A DNA stretch of 64,000 nt, taken from Homalodisca vitripennis. Lineage: Eukaryota; Arthropoda; Insecta; Hemiptera; Cicadellidae. A model generated the notes under the pieces. The model was not told where the DNA came from, ran no database searches, and worked only from the letters and a program-made list of their open reading frames with translations. Made by a program: the position numbers and the translations under genes. The DNA lies in NCBI RefSeq assembly GCF_021130785.1, contig NC_060214.1, forward strand, positions 108,226,001-108,290,000, read 5' to 3'. Every line of letters begins with the position of its first letter. Position 1 is the stretch's first letter. Positions 45,880 through 56,949 of this stretch are shown piece by piece.

Positions 45880-48400
45880 CATTTTCTGGTAGGTAAAAAA
45901 ACAAATTAGGTCAGCCTACTGAGTGGATAGTCTGCAATGAAACACAGCCAAATCACACAAATTGACAAGCTACACCATTCTTTTCTATGTAACATTCAAA
46001 ATTTAAAGTCGGAATATGAATTCTTTCTTGAGCTATCTTTCAATTTGACAAATTCATATATTTACTAATTACGTTAGGTTTCTTAGCAGTGTTTGAATAA
46101 TAAAAGTATTCACGCCAAGTCACCAAAAAGAAATGTTATGTTATGTGTCGGAGGAGTTAGGATCCTTGAGTTACTTCTGAAAACTCTTGGAGCAGTATTA
46201 GAAATATTTTAAGATTAGTAATATAATATTGGAAAATAACTGTTATTGCTGACTACAATGGGTTATAATGTCACTTGTTAAATTCATGATTGTACTCAGT
46301 TCGCTTCCAATTTATTTCTTCTGAGAGTTTCTCGTTTCCATCATGGTTAACCATAAAACCCATGTAAAAATGTTTGCTATCGCTCATCCAAATCCCATGG
46401 AGTGATAGATACCGTGATCAAACTAATTGATGCATACGTAGTAAAATGAAGGTTCATGCAATATATTAAGTATTTTGGTCAGTTCGTTTTCGATATATCG
46501 AGCGGACAGACAGACAGAAACAGAATTTGTCCAGCTCCTCGAGTAAAAGTCTTCGCTAATGCTCAGGTAATAAAACGTTAAAGGTTGGACTAATAGTTCT
46601 CAAAGGTGAAACATTTTAATCACGAATTTTCCATAATATGGACGTATTTAGTGTAGAGACCTCAGGGGACCACCCCTTCCCCCATTGTTCGAGAGCAATA
46701 AAATTGTCAAATTGGGTGTAATTTTATGGTTGTATCACGATTTTTCGTTTTAAGAACTGCAATAAAAACTTACAGATTGGTTCAAAGAGTTAAATTTGCA
46801 TCAATCAGTTCCCAGCCCTAAGATTAAATATATTCCGACCAGTTCAATAGTTCACTGCTAAAAATGAGACGTGTATCGAGCTATTGTATCAACTTTTACA
46901 GGTATTCTTCAACATTTTTCAATACATCATATGATGTCAAGATGCTGGAGGTCAAAGTTGAGTAAGAATGGTTTTGGCAAATTAATTCCATTTTTATCTC
47001 TTCTTAAACATCTTTCGAATTTTCTAATATTTGTTAGCTACAAGTCTAGAATTGCATTACAATTAATTTTGTTTAGTATGGTAGGATCTTAGCGAAATCT
47101 TCTTAAAAAGTTTAAAATCTTGAAACCGAAACATAATTCCAAGTTCCTCTGGAGACTCCAGAAAGCCCCTGGACAAGGTCAGACTGACGTAACCTGCTAC
47201 TGCAGACTTGCCCAGCGCGTCTCCAGTTGTAGCTGGAACCTGGTGACCCAGTGGCTACAGGAAACTCTGACTCATCATGGCATCGGCTGAGTCAGTAGGC
47301 TACATTCTTCTGCATCACATTGTATTTCAAGCCTTGTATTTCGCCTTCGACGCTGCAGAAACTCGTGGCCTCTTGTTTCCAAGAAGCTGCTACTCGCTTC
47401 TCTTCTACTGGAGTTTTATTTACGAAAATAATTGACATTTCACATCAAATTCTTGAAATTTATGATAAGGTAAGAGTATTCGTTAAGTCACTTGCAATTT
47501 TTTTCATCTATAGCTCAATTAATTCTTAAAACGCTCTGCGGATAGGTACATAAACAGACAATCATACTTAAAAGTAATACAGTATGATTTCCTCTCTCCT
47601 CCCTCCCCACCACCGTCGGACAAAACGGAAATTGTGTCAGCCTACAGAGTGATGGACTTCAATGACGCTCAGCCATCTGCAGATGAAATATTTTTTTAGA
47701 TATCATGCCAAAACACACATTTTTTTTTCATAAATTTAGGTTTCATAGCGAAGTCGGAATAATAAAAGTTCCTATAAGCTAGGGGGGTACTGCAATGAAA
47801 ATAAATACAGTATACATTTTTGTAAACCTTCCCCCATCCCCGCCAAACAAAACGAAAATTGTGTCAGCCTACATAGTGACAGACTTCAATAACGCTCAGC
47901 CATCTGCAGATAAAATATTTTTGCGATATCTTGCCAAAACTCACATTTTGTTCATAAATTTAGGTTTCATAGCGAAGTCCAAATAATAAAAGTTCCTATA
48001 AGCTAGGGAGGGTACTGCACTGCCATAGTGCACAGATATCAAATCTTGTTACCAACCTTTAACATTGACTTTCCACTCTAATAATTATTTATTTTACTCT
48101 ATGATTAAAAAGTCATTCGTGATTTTTCTCAGTTTGTTTACAAATTATTCATTCTGCTCATGGTTACCCTTAAGACCAATGTAAGAGTATTCGCTAACGC
48201 TCAGCCAAATCTCATGCAGTGACATATACCATCATCGAGTGGTACCACTTCAGTGATGGTACTGCTTCATGCAGTTTTTCACGTGCATAGGTCCGTTCGC
48301 TTCCTAGATATTATGTGAACAGACAAACAGACAGAAATGACATTTTTCAGCCCCTCGATTGATAGGCTTCGATAACGCACAACCAATTATTCGTTTTTTC
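45880..48400. repeat. Degenerate satellite-like family with CTCAGCCA and GACAGACAGA blocks
   Basis: Related blocks lie at about 45905-46125, 46320-46570, 47605-47795, 47835-48020 and 48160-48400. Recurrent strings are gtcagcctacagagtga, ttcgctaacgctcagccaaa, ctcatgcagtgacatatacc, cagacagacagaaa and cagcccctcga. The pair at 47605 and 47835 is a clear direct duplication (tgtcagcctac... aaagttcctataagctaggg). A further scrap lies at 56195-56290. No coding role is apparent. Confidence 0.6.
47093..47287 (+). CDS. 65-codon open segment of coding-like composition
   Basis: An open stretch without an ATG reads through FLWRLQKAPGQGQTDVTCYC and RLAQRVSSCSWNLVTQWLQE to a stop at 47288-47290. The GC-rich third positions differ from the flanks. 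A second open segment in another frame follows (to 47469) and ends at a consensus-like donor AAG/GTAAGA, but that donor string also belongs to the surrounding repeat family. It may be a fossil of a coding element. No family recognised. Confidence 0.2.
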
Positions 48401-48409
48401 TTTACAAAT

Positions 48410-49160
48410 TTTTACTTAGTTTTTTGTGAGATATACAGAGAAATATAAATAAATAAATAGATCGTCAACCATGGTAATGTTAGGGGATCGAATAAAAAGA
48501 GAGTTTATCTAAACGATTAAACTTACTGTAAAATAAATTTTTCTGGTGAATTTTAGGTAGATTCCAAATAAATCTGCCCATTGCAATCGCCCTCATTACG
48601 CAATTTCCGGGAAATTCATTGAATTTTCTCCGATCGTAGCCCTCAAAACCACCATAATCCTAATATGTATACATAAGTATGTATGTATATACAAGGCGAT
48701 ATACAAAACAAATAAAATGCAGTACGATATAACTACAGTAGTTTTTAAAAAGTCTAGACTAAACTTGGTACAAAGGCAGTACTTGCATAAAGCTTGGATG
48801 AGTTCGTTAGCCAACCTTAACCGATAAAACTTGTCAAGATGAAAGTCATTGGAATTTGGGCAAAACTTTGAACTGAAATAATTCCCATTGACCCAAAACT
48901 ATACAAATTTTAAATATATTATGTAATTATAATCTAATTTCAATATTTCACTTTTCTCGATAGTTCTAAAGGTTTCAAGATGGCGGTCATTTAAAGTTTG
49001 GAAAAGGAATTCCTTAGGTGAACCAATTGGTGCAAGACCCTGGTGCACTGCAGCCGCAATGTGGTATGGAACAGCAAGAGCTATGGAAATACTGCCTGTT
49101 CCATTCTGATGCTTTTGAGGTGCTAGACCCTTGTAAGGGCGCAGACTCAGCATGTATTAG
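48410..49160. other. No gene recognised
   Basis: The minus-strand frame at 48899-49153 includes GTGSISIALAVPYHIAAAVH, of suggestive but unassigned composition. It lies directly beside the 51-bp array and is not called as a gene. Confidence 0.25.
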
Positions 49161-49169
49161 AAAAGCTAG

Positions 49170-49768
49170 AACCATGAAATCACTGAGTGCTCTTCTGACG
49201 CCTCTATGATGCTCTACAGACTGATGGACTCTACTATGAATAGAACCGCTAGAACTATGATATCACTGCGAGTGCTCTTCTGATACCTCTATGATGCTCT
49301 AGACAGTATGATATCAATGGGAGTGCTCTTCTGACGCCTCTATGATGCTCTAGACCCTATGATATCAGTGGGAGTGCTCTTCTGACACTACTCTGAGATG
49401 CTCTAGACAGTATGATATCAATGGGAGTGCTCTTCTGACGCCTCTATGATGCTCTAGACCCTATGATATCAGTGCGAGTGCTCTTCTGATACCTCTGTGA
49501 TGCTCTAGACAGTATGATATCAATGGGAGTGCTCTTCTGACGCCTCTATGATGCTCTAGACCCTATGATATCAGTGGGAGTGCTCTCCTGACGCCTCTTT
49601 GATGCTCTAGTCCCTATGATATCAGTAGGAGTGCTCTCCTGACGCCTCTGTGATGCTCTAGACCCTATGGTATCAGTACGAGTGCTCTTCTGACGCCTCT
49701 TTGATGCTCTAGTCCCTATGATATCAGTAGGAGTGCTCTCTGACGCCTCTGTGATGCTCTAGACCCTG
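49170..49768. repeat. 51-bp minisatellite, about 11 copies
   Basis: The unit reads roughly ctctatgatgctctagaccc, then tatgatatcagtgggagtgc, then tcttctgacgc. Variants alternate between 'agacag' and 'agaccc' after ctct, and between 'aatgggag' and 'agtgcgag'; one copy carries a 3-base insertion. Each unit contains the palindrome TGATATCA. The right edge passes into a GC-rich segment (ggcgcgggcgcaggtgggcg). No open frame runs through it. Confidence 0.9.
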
Positions 49769-49769
49769 G

Positions 49770-50990
49770 CGCGGGCGCAGGTGGGCGCAGACGCAGCGAG
49801 CGTAGCGGCCATGAGTGCAAGGTCTCTGCCAAACCTGTTGTCATTGAACTTGAGACAACCCACACCGACACACTCACACACGGGACGTGCTCACTCGCTG
49901 TAAATGGTTCCGAGCACTTGAACCTATTAGCACTGCTCACACATGAACACATTGTTCCCTGAACTAATCTTGAACTATTAACAGCGACTTTATACTCATC
50001 ATCTGTAGGCCATAATAGACAATGCTTGTATAGATAGCATCACGAAATTTCTAGTTTCAATGCTCAAAGCTGCTTACAGTCTGTTCGTCAAGGCTTTCCT
50101 TTTAATGGAAGGTCAATGAAATTTAAAGGGTTTTTACCTTTAATTCGATTTTTTAAATGCAATTATATATTAATCTATAAATGTTTATTGTCAATGAAGA
50201 CTAACACTACAGTACTGAATAGTTTCTGTTCTAGTTTTTATCACTTAGTACGGGTTTTTCATGTTATAAGTGATCATCATTTTAGCAATTATTAGTTTTG
50301 GCATTGATTATATTTGGCATGTCATAATTTTGGCATTTTTATGACTGGCACTTTTTTACCCTAATCGGTTGACCGATCTCGAGTGTCCATCTCCGTAACA
50401 CCTTTTTTGAATCACAAAGTTGCATTGGACCTCATATGTTCAAAACTTAATATAATTTATTTTTTACTCTACAATGTTTGCGCTTTACTCCATAGTAATC
50501 GAGAAGTTTGCAACTATTAAAACACTCCATTTTACCCCCTCTTACAAAAACCCGTCTCTCAAGGTCGTGCGAAATTTTACCGCTTATGTAAAATTTTGGG
50601 GATATTCGGTCTCTAGTAATCCTGCATCTAAAAAGATTAAAAAACTATGATAATATTCCATGGAAGTGGGGTTTTCTATTTATTTCTAGAGTAGTTGAAA
50701 TTTCACACCATTTTTTCAGACACATGTCGAGGTTAAGTCGTGTAACAAAAATGTCTACAAGAATGGGTTTCAGATATTTCAATATTGCCGTATACTCGGA
50801 CAAACTGAAAGGTATTCATACCGTTTGAACGTACTTTGTTGAAAATGTGTGTTCTACAGAACATTAAAAAAAACACCGAGTGTCTTAAAATGAACTTTTA
50901 AAGCGTCTGGTACATATACATACAACTGCAATGGGTACTCAAACTGTCTCTTTATACATCAAAGAAGTTTGGTAAATACTTTAACGCTCA
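49770..50990. other. GC-rich edge (49770-49850), then AT-rich DNA without recognised features
   Basis: The first ~80 bases after the minisatellite are strongly CpG-rich and could be promoter-like. No gene follows that I can recognise on either strand. Confidence 0.3.
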
Positions 50991-50999
50991 GTACGTAAC

Positions 51000-51510
51000 G
51001 TAGCTTTGGATACACAGTTTATGGCGTTCGCTTGATTTATTGGATTCTTTGGACATTCTTTGGTATTTGGTGGATAATGCTATTGCTATTTGCTTTGAAT
51101 AATGCTATTGTATACATACTTTGGTATTAAATACAAACTGTATCTTTGCAGTAACATCGTCTTTCAAGTAACAAATACTTGTTAAACTGCTATATGTATT
51201 ACACTGATCACAATATGATTACAGTGATCAACAATATTAAACAATATTAAAAAAATGCAATATGAATTTTTTAAACAATTTTACTTAGATTGGGTTTTTT
51301 TTGGATCCTATTTTTGGGTTGGATAAATTCTTTGACATTGGGTAAATACTAAGGCGTTGGATTTATAGTACTATGGCGTTGGGTACACTCTTTAGAATTT
51401 GGTACATATACTGTCATTGGATGCATACTTTGGTATTGAGTACTTACTATTACTTACGTACTTGAGTCGTTTGATAAAAACCGTCGTTGGGCCCTTATGG
51501 CTTTTCAAGT
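51000..51510. repeat. Very degenerate short tandem pattern (TTTGG-TATTGGGTACAT type)
   Basis: Short blocks such as actttggtattaaatac, aatgctattg (repeated), ggcgttgggtacactctttag and catactttggtattgagtac recur about every 20-25 bases. The periodicity is loose and was judged by eye only. Confidence 0.3.
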
Positions 51511-51984
51511 ATTTAATATTTGTGCCATAGTCATTTCTAGTGCACAATCAAAGTAGTCAATCTAAGTATTCAGTCTTAGATTGGTCTTATGGGTAATTAA
51601 TTATGATAACAACGAGAGTATCGCAGAATAAACCAACCAAACTGAGTACAGTCACGTGACTTTAAACATGTGACATATTGACACATGTACTTTAACTATT
51701 TAAATTTTACATGCAACCTCAGTGAAGCATTTTACGCTAATGTGATGTGTGGTACACTACCTTGTATTAGAAATGGGTGACCAATAAAACCTGACATTTT
51801 TCAAACAACTGAAAATGTCTTTAGATTGTTGATTTTTGCAACAACTAGGAACACAGATGATGTAATTTCAGTAAGCGTGGATTATTCTATGAGCCGAGAG
51901 TCAATTTTCATTGTATAAGCTCACAGCCTGCATTTTCTTGGAATCGATGGAAGAATTTTGCCTAAGGAAGGAATCGGTCGTTAG

Positions 51985-52600
51985 CTAAGCTAACTTTGGT
52001 GGAGGTTCATATGGGTGGTTATCAAAAGGGTTAAAAAATATGAAATAATGTTACCGACACGTAACAGTAACACTTATTTACCGACACCTAGATAACATTA
52101 AACTTTTTAAACGACTCGAGCCTACTCACAGGTTGCTTGCCCATGTAGGCTTATTTCCATTGTAGACTATATGTTTATCTGTAATATATAGTTTAATAAC
52201 TCATACTTAATTTATATAAATGATATTTATCCAACTACTGTACTTAAAATAATACTGTTTTATTTTATCGCCGCTTAGTAAGTATAGTAAAAGGGTAATT
52301 TATAATTTATCAATCTATCATCTGTAAATAGATGTATATGTTTTTGGAAATAAATAATTTTGTCTGTTCTGTTCTGTTCAATGTTATCTAGCTTTATAAA
52401 CTTAAAACCGGCGGTGATACACATGAATAATAGTGTATCATCATCAAAGAATTAGAAAAAATGTTGAAATTCACCACTTAAGGGTTTGTATCAAGCAAAA
52501 ATATTAATCAGAGAAAATTGTACCGTATAATATTGTTAACCCTTTTGATGCACTCAATGTTGACCTCCACTACAACTTGTTCAGCTGACTATCGATTTTT
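51985..52600. mobile_element. Possible TIR element, weak
   Basis: Near the left edge, gtggaggttcatatgggtgg and then atcaaaagggttaa are mirrored at the right edge (ttaacccttttgat... tgacctccac). Inverted identity is solid only over two blocks of 8 and 14 bases. The interior near 52345-52380 (aaataaataattttgtctgt, then tctgttctgtt) resembles a LINE 3' end with a short repeat tail, so there may be two nested pieces. Confidence 0.3.
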
Positions 52601-52677
52601 TCTTAGGGGAAATTTCTAAATCGATTTCAAGGAAATTGTGTGCTTACGCAATGCTAATTGAATCGCGACTCCTGAAT

Positions 52678-55600
52678 CATCAACATTGTGTTACTTTTAC
52701 TGTTCTACGCAGACGGTTCCCGGGGCATCTCATTTTATTGTTTGTAACGTCGCATTGCCCCCCCCCCCCTTTGCATGGACCATCAACGTTGCGCTACTAT
52801 TACAGTTCTAAGAAGACGGTTCCCGGGGCATCTCATTTTATTGTTGGTAACGTCGCATTGCCCCCTTTGTCCTGGACCATCAACATTGCGTTACTTTACA
52901 GTTCTATGAAGACGGTTTCCCGGGGCATCTCATTTTTATTGTTGGTATCGTCGCATTCCCCCCCCCCCTCCTTTGCCCTGGAACAATCAACATTGCGTTA
53001 CTATTACAGTTCTATGAAAGACGGTCCCCGGGGCATCTCATTTTATTGTTTGTAACGTCGCATTGCCCCCCCCCCTTTGCCTGAACATCAACATTGCGTA
53101 CTACAGTTCTATGAATTACACGGTTCCTATGAAGAGCCGGTTCTGTTCTCATTTTATTTGTTTGTAACGTCGCATTGCCCCCCCTGGCCAGGACCATCAA
53201 CATTGTGTTACTATTACTGTTCTACGCAGACGGTTCCCGGGGCATCTCATTTTATTGTTTGTAACGTCGCATTGCCCCCCCCTGGCCAGGACCATCAACA
53301 TTGTGTTACTTTTACTTTTCTACGCAGACAGTTCCCGGGGCAACTCATTTTATTGTTTGTAACGTCGCATTGCTCCCCCCCCCCCTTTGCATGGACCATC
53401 AACGTTTGCGATACTATTACAGGTTCTATGAAGACGGTTCCCGGGGGCATCTCATTTTATTGTTTGTAACGTCGCATTGGCTCCCCCCCCCCTTTGTATG
53501 GACCATCAACGTTCGATACTATTACAGTTCTATGAAGACGGTTCCCGGGGCATCTCATTTTATTGTTGGTAACGTCGCATATGCCCCCCCCCCCTTTGCC
53601 TGGAACATCAACATTACGTTACTTTTACTGTTCTACGCAGACGGTTCCCGGGGCATCTCATTTTATTGTTTGTAACGTCGCATTGCCCCCCCCCCTGGCC
53701 AGGACCAATCAACATTGTGTTACTATTACTGTTCTACGCAGACGGTTTCCCGGGGCATCTCATTTTATTGTTTTGTAAACGTCCGCATTGCCCCCCACAC
53801 CCTGGCTAGGACCCATCAACATTGTGTTACTATTACTGTTCTAACGCAGAAGGTTCCCGGGGCATCTCATTTTATTGTTTGTAACGTCGCATTTGCCGCC
53901 CCCCCCTGGCCAGGACCATCAACATTGTGTTACTTTTACTTTTCTACGCAACGGTTTCCCGGGGTATCTCATTTTATTGTTTGTAACGTCGCATTGCTCC
54001 CCCCCCCTTTTGCATGGACCATCAACGTTGCGATACTATTACAGTTCTATGAAGACGGTTCCCGGGCATCTCATTTTATTGTTTGTAACGTCGCATTGCT
54101 CCCCCCCCCCCTTTGCATGGACCATCAACGTTCGATACTATTACAGTTTCTATGAAGACGGTTCCCGAGGCATATTATTTTATTGTTGGTAACGTCGCCA
54201 TTGCCCCCCCCCCCCCCTTTGCCTGGAACATCAACATTACGTTACTTTTTACTGTATAACGCAGACGGTTCCCGGGCATCTCATTTTATTGTTGGTAACG
54301 TCGCATTGCCCCCCCCTGGCCAGGACCATCAACATTGTGTTACTAGTACAGTTCTATGAAGACGGTTCCCGGTCATCTCATTTTATTGTTGGTAACGTCG
54401 CATTGCCCCTCCTTTGCCTGGACCATCAACATTGCGTTACTATTACAGTTCTATGAAGACGGTTCCCGGGGCATCTCATTTTATTGTTGGTAACGTCGCA
54501 TTGCCCCCCCCCTGGCCAGGACCATCATCATTGTGTAACTATCTATTACAGTTTCTATGAAGACGGTTCCCGGTCATCTCATTTTATTGTTGGTAACGTT
54601 GCATCGCCCCCCCCCCTTTGCCAGGACCATCAACATTGTGTTACTTTTACTTTCTACGCAGACGGTTCCCGGGGCATCTCATTTTATTGTTTGTAAACGT
54701 CGCATTGCTCCCCCCCCCCTTTTGCATGGACCATCAACGTTGCGATATTATTACAGTTCTATGAAGACCGTTCCCGGGCATCTCATTTTATTGTTTGTAA
54801 CGTCGCATTGCTCCCCCCCTTTGCATGGACCATCAAATGTTCGAGTATTACAGTTCTATGAAGACGGTTCCCGGGGCATCTCATTTTATTGTTGGTAACG
54901 TCGCATTGCCCCCCCCCCTCTTTGCCTGGAACATCAACATTACGTTACTTTTACTGTTCTATTCTAACGCAGACGGTTTCCGGGCATCTCATTTTATTGT
55001 TTGTAACGTCGCATTGCCCCCTTTGGCCTGGACCATCAACATTGCGTTACTTTTTACAGTTCTACGAAGACGGTTCCCCGGGGCATCTCATTTTATTGTT
55101 GGTAACGTCGCATTGGCCCCCCCCCCCTTTGCATGGACCATCAACGTTGCGTTACTTTTACTGTTCTACGAAGACGGTTCCCGGGCATCTCATTTTATTG
55201 TTTGGTAACGTCGCATTGCCCCCCCCTGGCCAGGACCATCAAACTTTGTGTTTACTTATACAGTTCTATGAAGACGGTTCCCGGGTCATCTCATTTATTG
55301 TTGGTAACGTCGCATTGCCCCTCCTTTGCCTGGACCATCAACATTGTCGTTACTATTACAGTTCTATGAAGACGTTCCCGGGGCATCTCATTTTATTGTT
55401 GTAACGTCGCATTTGCCCCCCCCCCCCTGGCCCAGGACCATCATCATTGTGTAACTATCTATTACAGTTCTATGAAGACGGTTCCCGGGTCATCTCATTT
55501 TATTGTTGTTACGTTATTTGCCTTCAACATTGTGTTACCAGGTTCCCGAGGCCAGTCGCATTGCCCCCCTTTGCCAGACCAATCAACATTGTGTATTGTT

Positions 55601-55995
55601 TTTACTTTTGTAACGTTACTTTTCTACGCTACGCAGACGGTTCCCGGGGCATCTCATTTTATTGTTGGTAACGTCGCATTGCCCCCCCCCCTTTGCCTGG
55701 AACATCAACATTGCGTTACTTTTACTGTTCTACGAAGACGGTTCCCGGGGCATCTCATTTTATTGTTGGTAACGTCGCATTGCCCCCCCCCTTTGCCTGG
55801 ACCATCAACATTGCGTTACTTTTACTGTTCTACGAAGACGGTTCCCGGGGCATCTCATTTTATTGTTGGTAACGTCGCATTGCCCCCCCCCCTTTGGCCT
55901 GGACCATCAACATTGTGTTACTATTACAGTTCTATGAAGACGGTTCCCAGGGCATCTCATTTTATTGTTGGCAACGTCGCATTGCCCCCCCCCCC
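52678..55995. repeat. Satellite array, ~100-bp unit, about 32 copies, poly-C in each
   Basis: The unit consists of catcaacattgcgttactat, then tacagttctatgaagacggt, then tcccggggcatctcatttta, then ttgttggtaacgtcgcattg, then 7-15 C, then tttgcctggac. Variants differ in the linker (tttgcatggac, tttgcctggaac, ctggccaggac), in tctatgaag versus tctacgcag, and in gctccc versus gccccc. These variants occur in ordered blocks. Many single-base length differences fall in homopolymers. Numerous overlapping long frames exist in all three plus frames because the repeat is stop-poor; none is taken as a gene. Confidence 0.95.
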
Positions 55996-56335
55996 TCCAC
56001 GGCTTTCCCGCTATCCGGACCCAACTGTTTGTATTTTTTTTTTTTTTTTTAACTACCTTAACACCAAAGTTTTTGTTACAAAACCTCACACCATTGTCGT
56101 TTTAAAGAACTGAATGATAAATAAAGTTCCTGCTTAAACAATATATAGAGTACCATCAGGTAATTTTTTTTTTTTTCAGAAAACTTTTAAAATCTCTTAT
56201 GGTTGTTCAGTGTGGACAGACAGACAGAAATGAAACTTTCTCAGCCCTTCGAGAGAAAAGCTTTGCTAAGTATCAAGCAGTAAAATTTCCAAAATCCTTT
56301 ACTTTTACTGCACTTCGATTAACGATGATAATATA

Positions 56336-56942
56336 CATGGTGTCCCGTATTTATTCAGGAAGTTATTCCAAAGGTAAAAACAAACAAAATATGTCATATG
56401 TGTGAACATATGGTGTATCTCCCTCCGTTTAAGTCTAATTGTATGTATATGATTTTTACAACAAAAATGACCGCCTTTTTAATTTTTAAAATATTTCATT
56501 TTTAAATATCTCATAAACTTTAAATTTTAGCAAATACCTATAAATGACAAAAATGTTAAATAATTTAGTCTTACAAATTATAGTATAAAGGTTTTAAGAT
56601 TGGGGAACTACTAAATGAGATATTGATATTTTTATCAAATCAAAACTTTAAAAATTAAAAATGGAATAATTTTAAATGAATGTCATTTTAAAAATAAATG
56701 TTGTTAAAAAAATTTTAAGTTCAAACTTTTAAGGAATATGTAAACTATTAAGAGGAATATTCATACCATTTTTTATTATTTTTTCTTCTGAGATATTAAG
56801 TTTTTTTTTTTTAATACAGAGATACAGACAGATGGATGGAAAACGGAACGAGATGATCATATGTTCACATTACAGTTTCTTTTTGTTTTTACCTTTGAAA
56901 TAACCTTCTGATGTTTGGCTGCTTACATAAAGGATACCCTCT
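56336..56942. mobile_element. TIR element, ~600 bp, GGTGTCC-type ends
   Basis: Left: tggtgtcccgtatttattca, then agttattccaaaggtaaaaa, then caaacaaaat and gtgaacatatggtg. Right, reverse-complemented: gggtatcctttatgtaagca, then aggttatttcaaaggtaaaa, then acaaaaagaaac and gtgaacatatgatc. The inverted arms match over ~60 bp with indels. The interior is AT-rich without an open frame. The terminus is like that of other insect elements in this window (21795, 18357). No target duplication resolved. Confidence 0.55.
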
Positions 56943-56949
56943 AATACAT

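Noticed and set aside
52636..56113. Many long overlapping open frames (up to 213 codons) with a recurring GASHFIVGNVALPPP-like repeat
   Set aside because: All lie in the ~100-bp satellite; they occur in all three plus frames, switch frame at poly-C length changes, and have no start context or non-repeat coding sequence.
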